Shown here one piece after another: positions 17,108 through 25,923 of a stretch of DNA of 64,000 nt. Positions within the stretch are counted from its first letter, which is position 1. Each line of letters begins with the position of its first letter. Source of the DNA: Alphaproteobacteria bacterium (GTDB lineage: Bacteria > Myxococcota_A > UBA796 > GCA-2862545); assembly GCA_020632915.1 (NCBI GenBank), contig JACKEP010000011.1, forward strand, positions 108,359-172,358, written 5' to 3'. The notes under the pieces are model-generated. The model was not told where the DNA came from, did no database searches, and saw only the letters and a list, made by a program, of their open reading frames with translations. The translations under genes and the position numbers were made by a program.

Positions 17108-17857
17108 ATGGGCTGGAGGCGGGCGCGGTTCAAGGGCAAGGACGTCTGGGTGGCGTGCACCGGCGAGGGGGCCCTCGACGCGCGCGGCGGGCGGGTCGCG
17201 ATGCGCTACAGCGACGCCGAGGGCGCCAGGCTGTACGGGGCCGGCGCGGCCAACGTGACCGACCTGTCCGGTCCGGTCACGGAGCTGCCCGACGGGGTGT
17301 CCGCCGACGCCGCACCGAAGACCGGTGCCTCCCGGGGCAGCGGGTTCGGGTCCGCCGGCAGCCGCACCAAGGCCCAGGCGGCCGCGGCGGCGCAGGCCGC
17401 GAGCACGCTGTTGGCCGGCCTGTCCGCCGACACGGCGGTCGCGTTCACCGACGGCTCGTGCAAGGGCAACCCGGGCCCCGCCGGCTCGGGCGTCAGCCTG
17501 CGCCTGCCCGACGGTCGGCGTGCCGACGCCGCGCGCGCGCTGGGCACGGCCACCAACAACGTCGCCGAGCTCACCGCGGTCGGCATCGCGCTCGACCTGC
17601 TCGACGAGGCCGGCGTCGCACCGGATGCGCCGGTCGCCCTGCTCACCGACTCGTCCTACGGCCACGGCGTGCTCTGCAAGGGCTGGAAGGCCAAGGCGAA
17701 CACCGAGCTGATCACGGGCCTGCGCGCGCGCCTGAAGCGTCGCCCGGGGCTGACGGTGTACTGGGTCGCCGGCCACGCGGGCATCGACGGCAACGAGGCC
17801 GCGGACGCGCTCGCCAACGACGGGGTCACCGGCGCGTCCTTCGTCCGGTGGACCTGA
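17108..17857 (+). CDS. rnhA: Ribonuclease HI with extra N-terminal domain
   Basis: 249 residues. The RNase H domain occupies roughly 108-245 with the DEDD set: Asp115 in FTDGSCKGNPGPAG, Glu154 in NNVAELTAV, Asp181 in LLTDSSYG and Asp233 in GNEAADALA, plus His223 in VAGHAGIDG. It cleaves RNA in RNA-DNA hybrids in the cytoplasm. The first 55 residues form an extra small domain (GGRVAMRYSDAEGARLY) joined by an Ala/Gly-rich linker; it is not the eukaryotic hybrid-binding domain as far as I can tell. GGAGGTCGTCGCG precedes the ATG. Tail to tail with rnhB, 33 bases apart. Confidence 0.92.
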   Translation: MGWRRARFKGKDVWVACTGEGALDARGGRVAMRYSDAEGARLYGAGAANVTDLSGPVTELPDGVSADAAPKTGASRGSGFGSAGSRTKAQAAAAAQAASTLLAGLSADTAVAFTDGSCKGNPGPAGSGVSLRLPDGRRADAARALGTATNNVAELTAVGIALDLLDEAGVAPDAPVALLTDSSYGHGVLCKGWKAKANTELITGLRARLKRRPGLTVYWVAGHAGIDGNEAADALANDGVTGASFVRWT

Positions 17858-17887
17858 CCCTCGGGGTCGCGCCCGGGCCACGGCCCG
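17856..17887. terminator. Possible bidirectional terminator hairpins between rnhA and rnhB
   Basis: Two short GC hairpins: GACCC-TCG-GGGTC (17856-17868) and CGGGCC-AC-GGCCCG (17874-17887), in the 33-base convergent gap. No T-tract, so intrinsic termination is uncertain. Confidence 0.25.
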
Positions 17888-17890
17888 CCG

Positions 17891-18514
17891 TCAGTCCGCG
17901 GCCTCGAGGTCGCGGATGGTGCCCCAGCGGGTGCGCACGAACGGCGGCCACGGCGCGCCGGAGGCGTGGTGGCGTGCGAGCCAGGCGCGGGTGACCGGGT
18001 CGGACGGGTAGCCGGACCCGAACGGCTCGTGGGCGGCGCGGACGTCGTCGAGCAGGGCGTCGCGGGTGGTCTTGGCGAACACGCTCGCCGCGCCGCACGC
18101 CGGCCACGTGGCGTCGGCCTTGGGGACCATGACGATCTCGGGCGCGAGACCGTCGCGGGCGAGGTGTGCGCGGAAGGCGTCGACGGTGGCGGGGAGGGTG
18201 CGCGGGTGGCCCAGGGCGTCGACGATCACCCGGTCGGGCCGCCAGGTGCGGATCAGGTCGAGGATCGCGTCGTGCTCGAGGGTGTTGAGGTTGCCCGCGT
18301 CGATGGCGGTGGCGGAGATGGGTCGCACGTCGGCGGTGCCCAGCTCGGCCAGGCGCGCACGCGCGGCGTCGCGGCGCTTGGCCGACATCGCCTTGCTGTC
18401 GCCGGCCCCCGCGGCCCGCAGCGTGGCGTCGTCGGCGGTGGTGAGGAAGCCGGCCACCACCAGGGGGCCCAGCACGCAGCCCCGGCCGGCCTCGTCGATC
18501 CCCAGCACCCGCAT
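17891..18514 (-). CDS. rnhB: Ribonuclease HII, archaeal/eukaryal-type sequence
   Basis: 207 residues. Catalytic residues visible: Asp7 and Glu8 in GIDEAGRG, Asp99 in VIVDALGHP and Asp152 in FAKTTRDALL. It removes single ribonucleotides and R-loops from DNA. The motifs MVPKADATWPACGAASVFAK, FGSGYPSDPVTRAWL and FVRTRWGT follow the archaeal/eukaryal RNase H2A pattern rather than the common bacterial one. The ATG at 18514 with GGGAGGCGTGG upstream is chosen; it leaves only five residues before the catalytic Asp-Glu pair, as usual. Convergent with rnhA. Confidence 0.9.
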   Translation of the reverse strand: MRVLGIDEAGRGCVLGPLVVAGFLTTADDATLRAAGAGDSKAMSAKRRDAARARLAELGTADVRPISATAIDAGNLNTLEHDAILDLIRTWRPDRVIVDALGHPRTLPATVDAFRAHLARDGLAPEIVMVPKADATWPACGAASVFAKTTRDALLDDVRAAHEPFGSGYPSDPVTRAWLARHHASGAPWPPFVRTRWGTIRDLEAAD

Positions 18515-18665
18515 CCACGCCTCCCGCACGGTCCCTGGGACGGGGAGCGGCCGTAACCGGCGTGTGCGCGGCGGGAGCCCCGGCGGCCGCATCGGGCGAT
18601 CCGACCCCCGCCCGCGTTGTCAGGTGATCGTGTGGAAAGAGCCGGGAACGGGCGACGTTCGCCGA

Positions 18666-18671
18666 TAGTAT
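18666..18671 (+). promoter_or_regulatory. Possible -10 element TAGTAT upstream of the nqr operon
   Basis: In the 296-base gap 18515-18810 the stretch 18625-18735 is clearly less GC-rich than its surroundings and holds TAGTAT at 18666-18671, which would give a leader of about 139 bases before nqrA. A GGAAC at 18645-18649 lies 16 bases upstream of it, so an ECF-type reading is also possible. Nothing else recognisable in the gap. Confidence 0.25.
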
Positions 18672-18810
18672 CGTGGACCGATCGGTATGGGGTTCGATTC
18701 GGTGCACGCGCCGCGCGGATGGTTATGAGGCTCGGCCAAACGCCCCGGGGACACGGAGAAGCCCTCGGCGGCGGTGGTCCTCACACCGAAGCGCTCGGCG
18801 AGATCTACCG

Positions 18811-20166
18811 ATGGCACATCACAGCATCCGAAAGGGGCTCGACATCCCGATCGCGGGAGCTGCATCCGGCGAACCGGTCGTGCTGCCCCCGCCGCCCACG
18901 ATCGGCATCGATCCGCGCGAGCTGCGGGGGATGATCCCGCGGCTGGCCGCCCGCGAGGGCGACACGGTCGCCGCCGGGCAGCCGCTGTTCTTCCACAAGT
19001 TCGACCAGCGCGTGCAGGTCGTGGCGCCGGTCGCCGGCCGGGTCGCCGAGATCCGCCGCGGCGCCCGCCGGGTCATCACCGCCTTCGTGCTGGAGCCCTC
19101 GGGCGACGCTGCGCTGCCCTGGAAGGCCTACGCCCCGGGCGAGCTCGCGTCGCTGTCGCGCGAGGAGGCCCTCGACGGGCTGCTCACGCGCGGCCTGTGG
19201 ACGCTGCTGCGCACCCGGCCGCTCGATCGGCTGGCCGATCCGAACGTCGTCCCGCAGGACGTCCTCATCGGCGGCATGGAGACCGGCCCGTTGATGCCGG
19301 GGCCGGCGGCCCTGCTGCGCGCTTCCGACAAGGAGGCGCTGCAGGCCGCGATCCACGTGCTCGGCCGCATCACCGACGGCGCCGTCCACCTCACGCACGC
19401 CCAGGGCGAGAGCCATCCGGCGTTCCAGGGCCTCACCGGCGCCCAGGTCCACACCTTCTCCGGGCCCCACCCCGCGGGCGACATGGCCGTCCAGGTCAGC
19501 CACGTCTGCCCGCCGCGAGGCCGCAACCGCGTGCTCACCGTGTCGGCGGCCGACGCCGTCGCCATCGGCCGCACGTTCCTGTCCGGTCGCGTCGACGCCG
19601 AGCGCGTCTACGCCGCCGTCGGCGCGGGTGTCGCCACCCCGCGGTTCGTGCGCACGCTCGTCGGCGCCCCGCTCGCCCACGTGGTCGGCGCCGTCGCCAG
19701 CGGTCCCCAGCGGTGGATTCGCGGCTCGGTGCTCACCGGCACCAAGGTCGAGGCCGACACGTGGGCCGGCTGGCACACCCGCGGCGTCCACGTGCTGCCC
19801 GACACCGTCGAGCGCACCATCCTCGGCTGGGCCCTGCCGTCCACGGGAATGTGGAGCTTCCACCGGGCGTTCCTCAAGGGATGGGGCAAGCCGTCCAAGG
19901 CGTTCGACCTGCGCCCCGGCCTCTACGGCGGCCACCGCGCGATCGTGCCCACGGGCGTCCACGACGACGTGATCGCCACGCCCGACGTGCTGCCCACCTT
20001 CCTGTTCAAGTCGATCCTGTCCGGTGACCTCGAGAACTCGATCAAGCTCGGCATGCTCGACATCAGCGAGGAGGAGGCGGCGCTCTGCGCGTTCATCTGC
20101 CCCTCCAAGATCGACTACGACGTCATCCTCCGCGAGGGCCTCGAGCTCTACGCCAAGGAGGCCTGA
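18811..20166 (+). CDS. nqrA: Na+-translocating NADH:quinone reductase subunit A
   Basis: 451 residues, peripheral cytoplasmic subunit of Na+-NQR, thought to bind ubiquinone. The N-terminal KGLDIPIAGAASGEPVV and the barrel-sandwich-like stretch KFDQRVQVVAPVAGRVAEI are typical of NqrA; VLTVSAADAVAIGRTFLSG and the C-terminal DISEEEAALCAFICPSKIDY complete the family pattern. The ATG at 18811 opens exactly at the conserved N-terminus. First gene of nqrABCDEF-apbE-nqrM, followed after one base by nqrB. Normal length. Confidence 0.93.
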   Translation: MAHHSIRKGLDIPIAGAASGEPVVLPPPPTIGIDPRELRGMIPRLAAREGDTVAAGQPLFFHKFDQRVQVVAPVAGRVAEIRRGARRVITAFVLEPSGDAALPWKAYAPGELASLSREEALDGLLTRGLWTLLRTRPLDRLADPNVVPQDVLIGGMETGPLMPGPAALLRASDKEALQAAIHVLGRITDGAVHLTHAQGESHPAFQGLTGAQVHTFSGPHPAGDMAVQVSHVCPPRGRNRVLTVSAADAVAIGRTFLSGRVDAERVYAAVGAGVATPRFVRTLVGAPLAHVVGAVASGPQRWIRGSVLTGTKVEADTWAGWHTRGVHVLPDTVERTILGWALPSTGMWSFHRAFLKGWGKPSKAFDLRPGLYGGHRAIVPTGVHDDVIATPDVLPTFLFKSILSGDLENSIKLGMLDISEEEAALCAFICPSKIDYDVILREGLELYAKEA

Positions 20167-20167
20167 G

Positions 20168-21385
20168 ATGCACTTCATCGAAGGGCTGCTCGATCGGTTC
20201 CGTCCGCGCTTCGACGAGGGCGGCGACCTGCACTGGGCCTGGCCCGTGTTCGAGGGCCTCGAGACGTTCCTGCTCGTGGTGGGCACCAAGACCACCAAGG
20301 GCGTGCACGTCCGCGACCACATGGACATGAAGCGCCTGATGGTCTTCGTGATCTACGCGCTGGTCCCGGCCATCCTCGCGGGCTGGTACAACGTCGGCGC
20401 GCGGGCCTACGCCTACGAGGGCATGGCCGACCAGGTCGGCATCGTCGACTGCATCCTGCGCGGCGGCTGGCACATGCTGCCGGTCATCCTCGTCTCCTAC
20501 ACGGCGGGTGGCATCGCCGAGCTGATCTTCGCGGTCGTCCGCAAGCACGAGATCAACGAGGGCTTCCTCGTCTCCGCGATGCTGTTCCCGCTCACGCTGC
20601 CGCCCACCATCCCGCTGTGGATGGTGGCGATGGGCATCGTGTTCGGCGTGATCATCGGCAAGGAGGTGTTCGGCGGCGTCGGCATGAACATCCTCAACCC
20701 CGCACTCACCGCCCGCGCCTTCGTGTTCTTCACCTACCCGGCGGCCATCTCCGGCACGAACGTGTGGGACGTCACCGGCACCGCCAACCCGCTCACCGCC
20801 ACCGGTGCGGCCATCGACGGCTACACCGGCGCGACGCCGCTCCTCGCGGTGGCCAGCGGCGAGCGGGGCCAGCAGGCGGTCGACATCCTCACCAGCCAGT
20901 TCGGCTGGTCGTGGAACGACATGGCGCTCGGCGCCATCCCGGGCTCGATGGGGGAGGTGAGCACGCTGGCCATCGGCCTCGGCGCGCTGTTCCTCATTGC
21001 CACCGGCATCGGGTCCTGGCGGATCATGGTGGGCTGCGTGGCCGGCCTGTTCGCCGTCACCGGCCTGTTCAACGTGCTCGCCGGTCCCGAGTCCCTGCCG
21101 CTCATGACGCTGCCGCCCTGGTACCACCTGGTGATGGGCGGCTTCGCGTTCGGCACGGTGTTCATGGCCACCGACCCGGTGTCGGCCGCGGCCACGAAGA
21201 CCGGGCGCTGGATCTACGGCTTCGGCATCGGCGCGATGTGCGCCCTGGTCCGCGTGGTCAACCCCGCCTACCCGGAGGGGATGATGCTCGCGATCCTGTT
21301 CATGAACGTGTTCGCGCCGCTCATCGACTACTGGGTGGTGCAGGCTTCCACCCGGCGCCGCGTCGCCCGCATGGCGACGGCCTAG
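20168..21385 (+). CDS. nqrB: Na+-translocating NADH:quinone reductase subunit B
   Basis: 405 residues, about ten transmembrane helices. The covalent-FMN motif is DGYTGATPLL, whose Thr would carry the flavin phosphoester attached by ApbE. Other family segments: VGGVGMNILNPALTARAF-like GGVGMNILNPALTARAF and FMATDPVSAAATKTGRW. NqrB forms the main Na+ path and carries riboflavin and FMN. The ATG follows the nqrA stop by one base with GGAGG inside the nqrA end, so translation is coupled. Confidence 0.94.
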   Translation: MHFIEGLLDRFRPRFDEGGDLHWAWPVFEGLETFLLVVGTKTTKGVHVRDHMDMKRLMVFVIYALVPAILAGWYNVGARAYAYEGMADQVGIVDCILRGGWHMLPVILVSYTAGGIAELIFAVVRKHEINEGFLVSAMLFPLTLPPTIPLWMVAMGIVFGVIIGKEVFGGVGMNILNPALTARAFVFFTYPAAISGTNVWDVTGTANPLTATGAAIDGYTGATPLLAVASGERGQQAVDILTSQFGWSWNDMALGAIPGSMGEVSTLAIGLGALFLIATGIGSWRIMVGCVAGLFAVTGLFNVLAGPESLPLMTLPPWYHLVMGGFAFGTVFMATDPVSAAATKTGRWIYGFGIGAMCALVRVVNPAYPEGMMLAILFMNVFAPLIDYWVVQASTRRRVARMATA

Positions 21386-21395
21386 GGAGCAGCTG

Positions 21396-22163
21396 ATGGC
21401 CTTCTCCAACACCTACATCTTCGGCTTTGCGGCCACGGTGTGCGTGGTGTGCAGCCTCGCGGTGTCCTCGGTGGCCACGGCCCTCAAGGACAAGCAGGAT
21501 CTGAACCGCGAGCGCGACCTGCACGCCAACATCCTCGACGCCCTGCAGCTGCTGCCCGAGGGCGGCGCGAAGGGCGAGGAGATCGACCGGCTGTGGGACG
21601 AGCGCGTCCAGCTCGTGATCGTCAAGCCCGACGGTGCCCCGGTCGACACGTCCGATCTGTCCAACGACCTCAACAAGGACGGCGTCGTCGACCTGCTCGA
21701 CACCGAGGCCGCCCGCGCCGAGGTCAAGGGCAAGCCCGACACCACGCCGCCGCTGCTCGCGCTGTACAAGCGGGTCGATGGCGACGCCACGGGCGCGTGG
21801 GCCTTCCCGGTCTACGGCACCGGCCTGTGGGGCCCGCTGTCCGGCTACATCGCGCTCGCGCCCGACCTGTCCGAGATCATCGGCGTCACGTTCTTCGCCC
21901 CCAAGGAGACCCCGGGTCTGGGTGCGGAGATCATGTCGCCGCCGTTCAAGGAGCAGTGGAAGGGCAAGAAGATCTTCGAGGGCGGCAAGCCCGTCGCCAT
22001 CGGTGTGGCCAAGGGTCACGCCGCCGACCAGCACCCCGACCAGCTCGACCACTGGGTCGACGGCGTGTCGGGGGCCACGATCACCAGCCGCGGCGTCAAC
22101 GCGATGGTCAAGGTCGGCATCGAGCACGACTACGCCGCCACGCTCACCCGCCTGCACAAGTGA
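21396..22163 (+). CDS. nqrC: Na+-translocating NADH:quinone reductase subunit C
   Basis: 255 residues: one N-terminal membrane helix (IFGFAATVCVVCSLAVSSVA) and a periplasmic FMN-binding domain. The flavinylation motif DGVSGATITSRG places the FMN-acceptor Thr at about residue 228. GLWGPLSGYIALAP and KETPGLGAEI are conserved family segments. A short Asp-rich insert (LNKDGVVDLLDTEAA) is also seen. Starts ten bases after nqrB with GGGAGCAGCTG as ribosome-binding site. Confidence 0.93.
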   Translation: MAFSNTYIFGFAATVCVVCSLAVSSVATALKDKQDLNRERDLHANILDALQLLPEGGAKGEEIDRLWDERVQLVIVKPDGAPVDTSDLSNDLNKDGVVDLLDTEAARAEVKGKPDTTPPLLALYKRVDGDATGAWAFPVYGTGLWGPLSGYIALAPDLSEIIGVTFFAPKETPGLGAEIMSPPFKEQWKGKKIFEGGKPVAIGVAKGHAADQHPDQLDHWVDGVSGATITSRGVNAMVKVGIEHDYAATLTRLHK

Positions 22164-22170
22164 GGACCCG

Positions 22171-22839
22171 ATGAGTTCTCCTGCCACCGAGATCGCCCCC
22201 ACCCGCGCGCCGCTGCTGACGTTCGGGAAGAAGGAGCGTCGGATCATCGGCGACCCGATGATCGACAACAACCCGGTGACGGTCCAGGTGCTCGGCATCT
22301 GCTCGTCGCTGGCGGTCACCATCCAGGTCAACCGCGCGCTGGTCATGGCGGCGGCGCTCATCGTCGTCGTCGCGTGCAGCAACGTGGTGATCTCGCTCAT
22401 GCGGAACATCATCCCGCCGAGCATCCGCATCATCGTGCAGCTGTCGGTCATCGCGTCGCTGGTCATCTGCGTCGACCAGTTCCTGCAGGCCTACCTGTAC
22501 GACATCAGCAAGCAGCTGTCGGTGTTCGTCGGCCTGATCATCACCAACTGCATCCTCATGGGTCGCGCCGAGGCCTTCGCCATGGCCAACCCGCCGTGGC
22601 AGAGCTTCCTGGACGGCCTCGGCAACGGGCTCGGCTACGGCATGGTGCTGCTCATCGTGTCGGTGTTCCGCGAGGTGCTCGGCTCGGGCACCCTGCTGGG
22701 CTTCCACGTGGTGCCCCAGGCCGTCTACGACCTCGGCTACGTCAACATGGGCCTGATGGTGCTCGCGCCCGGCGCGTTCATCATCCTCGGCCTGCTCATC
22801 TGGGCCCAGCGAACCTGGACCGGGTACACGGAGGCCTGA
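22171..22839 (+). CDS. nqrD: Na+-translocating NADH:quinone reductase subunit D
   Basis: 222 residues, six membrane helices. The two Cys segments that, with NqrE, hold the intramembrane Fe-S centre are present: VLGICSSLAVT and IITNCILMGRAEAF. An N-terminal extension of about 20 residues (PATEIAPTRAPLL) precedes the usual start region. Begins seven bases after nqrC with GAGG upstream. Confidence 0.94.
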   Translation: MSSPATEIAPTRAPLLTFGKKERRIIGDPMIDNNPVTVQVLGICSSLAVTIQVNRALVMAAALIVVVACSNVVISLMRNIIPPSIRIIVQLSVIASLVICVDQFLQAYLYDISKQLSVFVGLIITNCILMGRAEAFAMANPPWQSFLDGLGNGLGYGMVLLIVSVFREVLGSGTLLGFHVVPQAVYDLGYVNMGLMVLAPGAFIILGLLIWAQRTWTGYTEA

Positions 22840-22841
22840 TC

Positions 22842-23459
22842 ATGGACTGGGGCATCCACCTCGTCAGTCTCGCGATCAAGAACATCTTCGTCGAGAACAT
22901 CCTCCTGGCCTACTTCCTGGGGATGTGCTCCTTCCTGGCGGTGTCCAAGAAGGTCGAGACGGCGATCGGGCTCGGCGCGGCGGTCATCTTCGTGCAGGTC
23001 ATCACCGTGCCCACGAACTGGCTGATCAACCACTTCCTGCTGCGCGACGGGGCGCTGGCGTGGGCGGGCCTGCCCGACGTCGACCTGTCGTTCCTGGTGT
23101 TCATCGCGTTCATCGCGGTCATCGCGGCGATGGTCCAGCTGGTCGAGATGATCCTCGATCGCTACAGCCCGTCGCTCTACAACGCGCTCGGCATCTTCCT
23201 GCCGCTGATCGCGGTCAACTGCGCCATCCTCGGCGGCTCGCTGTTCATGGTCGAGCGCGAGTACACCTTCTCCGAGTCGCTGGTCTACGGCTTCTCGTCC
23301 GGCGCGGGCTGGGCGCTCGCCATCGTGTCGATGGCCGCCATCCGCTACAAGATGCAGTACTCCAACGTGCCTGCGGGCCTGCGCGGGCTGGGCATCACGA
23401 TGCTCACCACGGGCCTGATGGCCATCGCGTTCATGGCGTTCGCGGGCATCCAGCTCTGA
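22842..23459 (+). CDS. nqrE: Na+-translocating NADH:quinone reductase subunit E
   Basis: 205 residues, six membrane helices, inverted-topology partner of NqrD. The Fe-S ligand segments are FLGMCSFLAVSKKV and IAVNCAILGG. The two-base spacing to nqrD and GGAGG in front of the ATG indicate coupled expression. Normal length for the family. A 53-base gap to nqrF is the largest inside the operon. Confidence 0.94.
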   Translation: MDWGIHLVSLAIKNIFVENILLAYFLGMCSFLAVSKKVETAIGLGAAVIFVQVITVPTNWLINHFLLRDGALAWAGLPDVDLSFLVFIAFIAVIAAMVQLVEMILDRYSPSLYNALGIFLPLIAVNCAILGGSLFMVEREYTFSESLVYGFSSGAGWALAIVSMAAIRYKMQYSNVPAGLRGLGITMLTTGLMAIAFMAFAGIQL

Positions 23460-23512
23460 TCGGCACCCTCCGTCCGGTCGCCGGCACGATCCGGTAGACA
23501 GGAGACTCCCCC

Positions 23513-24736
23513 ATGTTCCTGCTCGTCGGTCTGTCCACCCTCGTCTTCTCGGGGATCATCCTGGCGCTCGTCGCGGCCCTGCTGGTGGCCCGCAACAAGC
23601 TCGTGCCCCAGGGTGACGTCACCATCACGATCAACGGCGAGCGCAAGGTCGCGGTCAAGCCCGGCTCGTCGCTGCTCTCCACGCTCGCGGGCGAGAAGAT
23701 CTTCATCCCGTCCGCCTGTGGCGGCGGCGGCACGTGCGCCCAGTGCAAGTGCCAGGTGATCGACGGCGGCGGCGACGTCCTGCCCACCGAGATGGGCCAC
23801 CTGTCGCTGCGCGAGCGCAAGGAGCACTGGCGCCTCGGCTGCCAGGTGCGCGTCAAGCAGGACATGTCGATCCAGGTGCCCGACGAGATCTTCGGCATCC
23901 AGAAGTTCGACTGCACCGTGCGCAGCAACGACAACGTCGCCACGTTCATCAAGGAGCTCGTCCTCGAGATCGACGGCGGCAAGTTCCTCGAGTTCCAGGC
24001 CGGCGGCTACATCCAGATCGACATCCCGAAGTACCGCTGCGACTACAAGGGCTTCGCGATCGAGCAGGAGTACCGCGGCGACTGGGACCAGTTCGACCTG
24101 TGGCGCTACCACGGCGCCAACGACGAGGAGGGCGTGTTCCGCGCCTACTCGATGGCGAACCACCCCGCCGAGGGCAACATCGTCATGCTCAACGTGCGCA
24201 TCGCCCTGCCGCCCCGCGGCATGGACGTGCCGTGCGGCGTGGCCAGCTCCTACATCTTCAACCTCAAGCCGGGCGACAAGGCGGTGGTGAGCGGGCCCTA
24301 CGGCGAGTTCTTCATCCAGCCCACCCAGCGCGAGATGATCTACGTCGGCGGTGGTGCCGGCATGGCGCCGCTCCGCGCCCACCTCTTCCACCTGTTCCAC
24401 ACGCTCAAGACCGACCGCAAGGTGTCCTACTGGTACGGCGCGCGCTCCCTGCGCGAGATGTTCTACTGGGACCACTTCACCGCGATCGAGAAGGAGTTCC
24501 CGAACTTCCGCTTCGTGCTCGCCCTGTCGGAGCCGATGCCGGAAGACAACTGGGACGGCGCCGTCGGGTTCATCCACAAGGTCCTGTACGACATGTACCT
24601 CAAGGACCACGACGCGCCCGAGGACTGCGAGTACTACATGTGCGGGCCCCCGCCGATGGTCAACGCGGTCATGAAGATGCTCGACGACGTCGGCGTGGCC
24701 AAGGAAGACATCCACTTCGACGACTTCGGCGGCTGA
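23513..24736 (+). CDS. nqrF: Na+-translocating NADH:quinone reductase subunit F (NADH entry)
   Basis: 407 residues. One N-terminal helix (LVGLSTLVFSGIILALVAAL), a plant-type [2Fe-2S] ferredoxin domain with Cys69, Cys75, Cys78 and Cys110 (SACGGGGTCAQC and RLGC), an FAD domain (RAYSMANHPAEG) and an NADH domain (YVGGGAGMAPLRAHLF; C-terminal YYMCGPPPMVNAV). It oxidises NADH and feeds electrons to the Fe-S centre and FMN sites. The ATG has AGGAG eight bases upstream. NqrA and NqrF identity separates this operon from the related Rnf complex. Confidence 0.95.
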   Translation: MFLLVGLSTLVFSGIILALVAALLVARNKLVPQGDVTITINGERKVAVKPGSSLLSTLAGEKIFIPSACGGGGTCAQCKCQVIDGGGDVLPTEMGHLSLRERKEHWRLGCQVRVKQDMSIQVPDEIFGIQKFDCTVRSNDNVATFIKELVLEIDGGKFLEFQAGGYIQIDIPKYRCDYKGFAIEQEYRGDWDQFDLWRYHGANDEEGVFRAYSMANHPAEGNIVMLNVRIALPPRGMDVPCGVASSYIFNLKPGDKAVVSGPYGEFFIQPTQREMIYVGGGAGMAPLRAHLFHLFHTLKTDRKVSYWYGARSLREMFYWDHFTAIEKEFPNFRFVLALSEPMPEDNWDGAVGFIHKVLYDMYLKDHDAPEDCEYYMCGPPPMVNAVMKMLDDVGVAKEDIHFDDFGG

Positions 24737-24749
24737 CCTGCGCGCCCGT

Positions 24750-25901
24750 GTGCCGGTCGCCGGGTGGGTGCTCGGCGCATGGCTCGCCGGCTGCGGCGCA
24801 CCGGTTGCGGCCCCGCCAGGCGACGCGACGTCGGCCTCCGACGCGACGCCCGCCTACCAGCAGCTCGAGGGCGAGGCCCTCGGCACGTCCTGGCACGTCC
24901 AGTGGTCGGCCGCGCCGCGTGCCACCGCGGCCGCGGTCGAGGTCGCCGTGGTCGACGCGCTCCGGCAGGTCGACGAGGCGATGTCGACCTGGCGGGACGA
25001 CAGCGACCTCGCGCGCGTGCGCGCTGGCCACGGGCCCGTCGTGGTCCGCGAGGAGACGGCCGACGTGGTGCGCGCCGGCCTCGCGCTCGCCGAGGCCACC
25101 GGCGGCGCCTTCGACCCCACCGTGCAGCCGCTGGTGGAGCTGTGGGGCTTCCACGGCGCGCCCCGCACCACCTGGCCCACCGACGCCGAGCTCGACGCCG
25201 CGCGCGCCCAGGTCGGCTGGGACCGCGTCGGCCTCGGCCGCGACGGCCAGGGGCTGCCCGTGGTCGACGCCGCGGGCACGGCGCTCGACCTGTCCGCCAT
25301 CGCCAAGGGCCACGCCGTCGACCGGGTCGGCCTCGCGCTGTCGGCCCTGGGCGTCGCCGACTGGTTCGTCGAGGTGGGGGGCGAGGTGCGGGCAGCCGGG
25401 GCGTCACCGCGCGGCACGCCGTGGCGCGTGGGCATCGACGCGCCGAACGGCGCGCACGATCCCGGCGCCGAGCTGGTGGCCACCGTCGACCTCGCCAACG
25501 CCGCCCTCGCCACCTCGGGCAACTACCGCCAGCGCTACCGCGTCGACGGTCGCGAGGTCCACCACACCCTCGACCCGCGCACCGGGCTGCCGGCCGCGTC
25601 GCCGGTGCTGTCGGCCTCGGTGGTCGCGCCCGACTGCCAGACCGCCGACGGCTGGGCCACGGCGCTGATGGTGCTCGGCCCCGAGCAGGGCCTGCCGCTC
25701 ATCGAGGCGCGCCCCGAGCTCGACGCCTGGCTGGTGGTCGAGGACGGGCGCGGCCGTCGCGCCGTCGCGTCGTCGGGGATGAACCGCTGGCTCGCGACGT
25801 CCACGCTCGGGCCGCTCACCCACGGCGACGTGCCCCCCGACGCCCCTGCCGCGGCCGTGTCACAGCCTCCCTCTGCGGCTGGTGACGCCGCCACACCGTG
25901 A
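24750..25901 (+). CDS. apbE: FAD:protein FMN transferase (flavin transferase), lipoprotein
   Basis: 383 residues. GTG start; VLGAWLAGCG is a lipobox, so the enzyme is likely periplasmic and lipid-anchored. ApbE motifs: ALGTSWHVQW near the mature N-terminus, DLSAIAKGHAVDRV (substrate and Mg2+ region), EVGGEVRAAG and HTLDPRTGLPA. It uses FAD to attach FMN to the Thr of the motifs in NqrB and NqrC; its place inside the nqr operon, 13 bases after nqrF, fits. A Pro/Ala-rich tail of about 25 residues is extra. Confidence 0.92.
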   Translation: MPVAGWVLGAWLAGCGAPVAAPPGDATSASDATPAYQQLEGEALGTSWHVQWSAAPRATAAAVEVAVVDALRQVDEAMSTWRDDSDLARVRAGHGPVVVREETADVVRAGLALAEATGGAFDPTVQPLVELWGFHGAPRTTWPTDAELDAARAQVGWDRVGLGRDGQGLPVVDAAGTALDLSAIAKGHAVDRVGLALSALGVADWFVEVGGEVRAAGASPRGTPWRVGIDAPNGAHDPGAELVATVDLANAALATSGNYRQRYRVDGREVHHTLDPRTGLPAASPVLSASVVAPDCQTADGWATALMVLGPEQGLPLIEARPELDAWLVVEDGRGRRAVASSGMNRWLATSTLGPLTHGDVPPDAPAAAVSQPPSAAGDAATP

Positions 25902-25923
25902 TTACGAAGGAGACGGAGGCGTC

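Noticed and set aside
18515..18810. Riboswitch or small RNA in the leader of the nqr operon.
   Set aside because: The region is less GC-rich and may hold a promoter, but I could not recognise a conserved aptamer or a clear stem-loop set.
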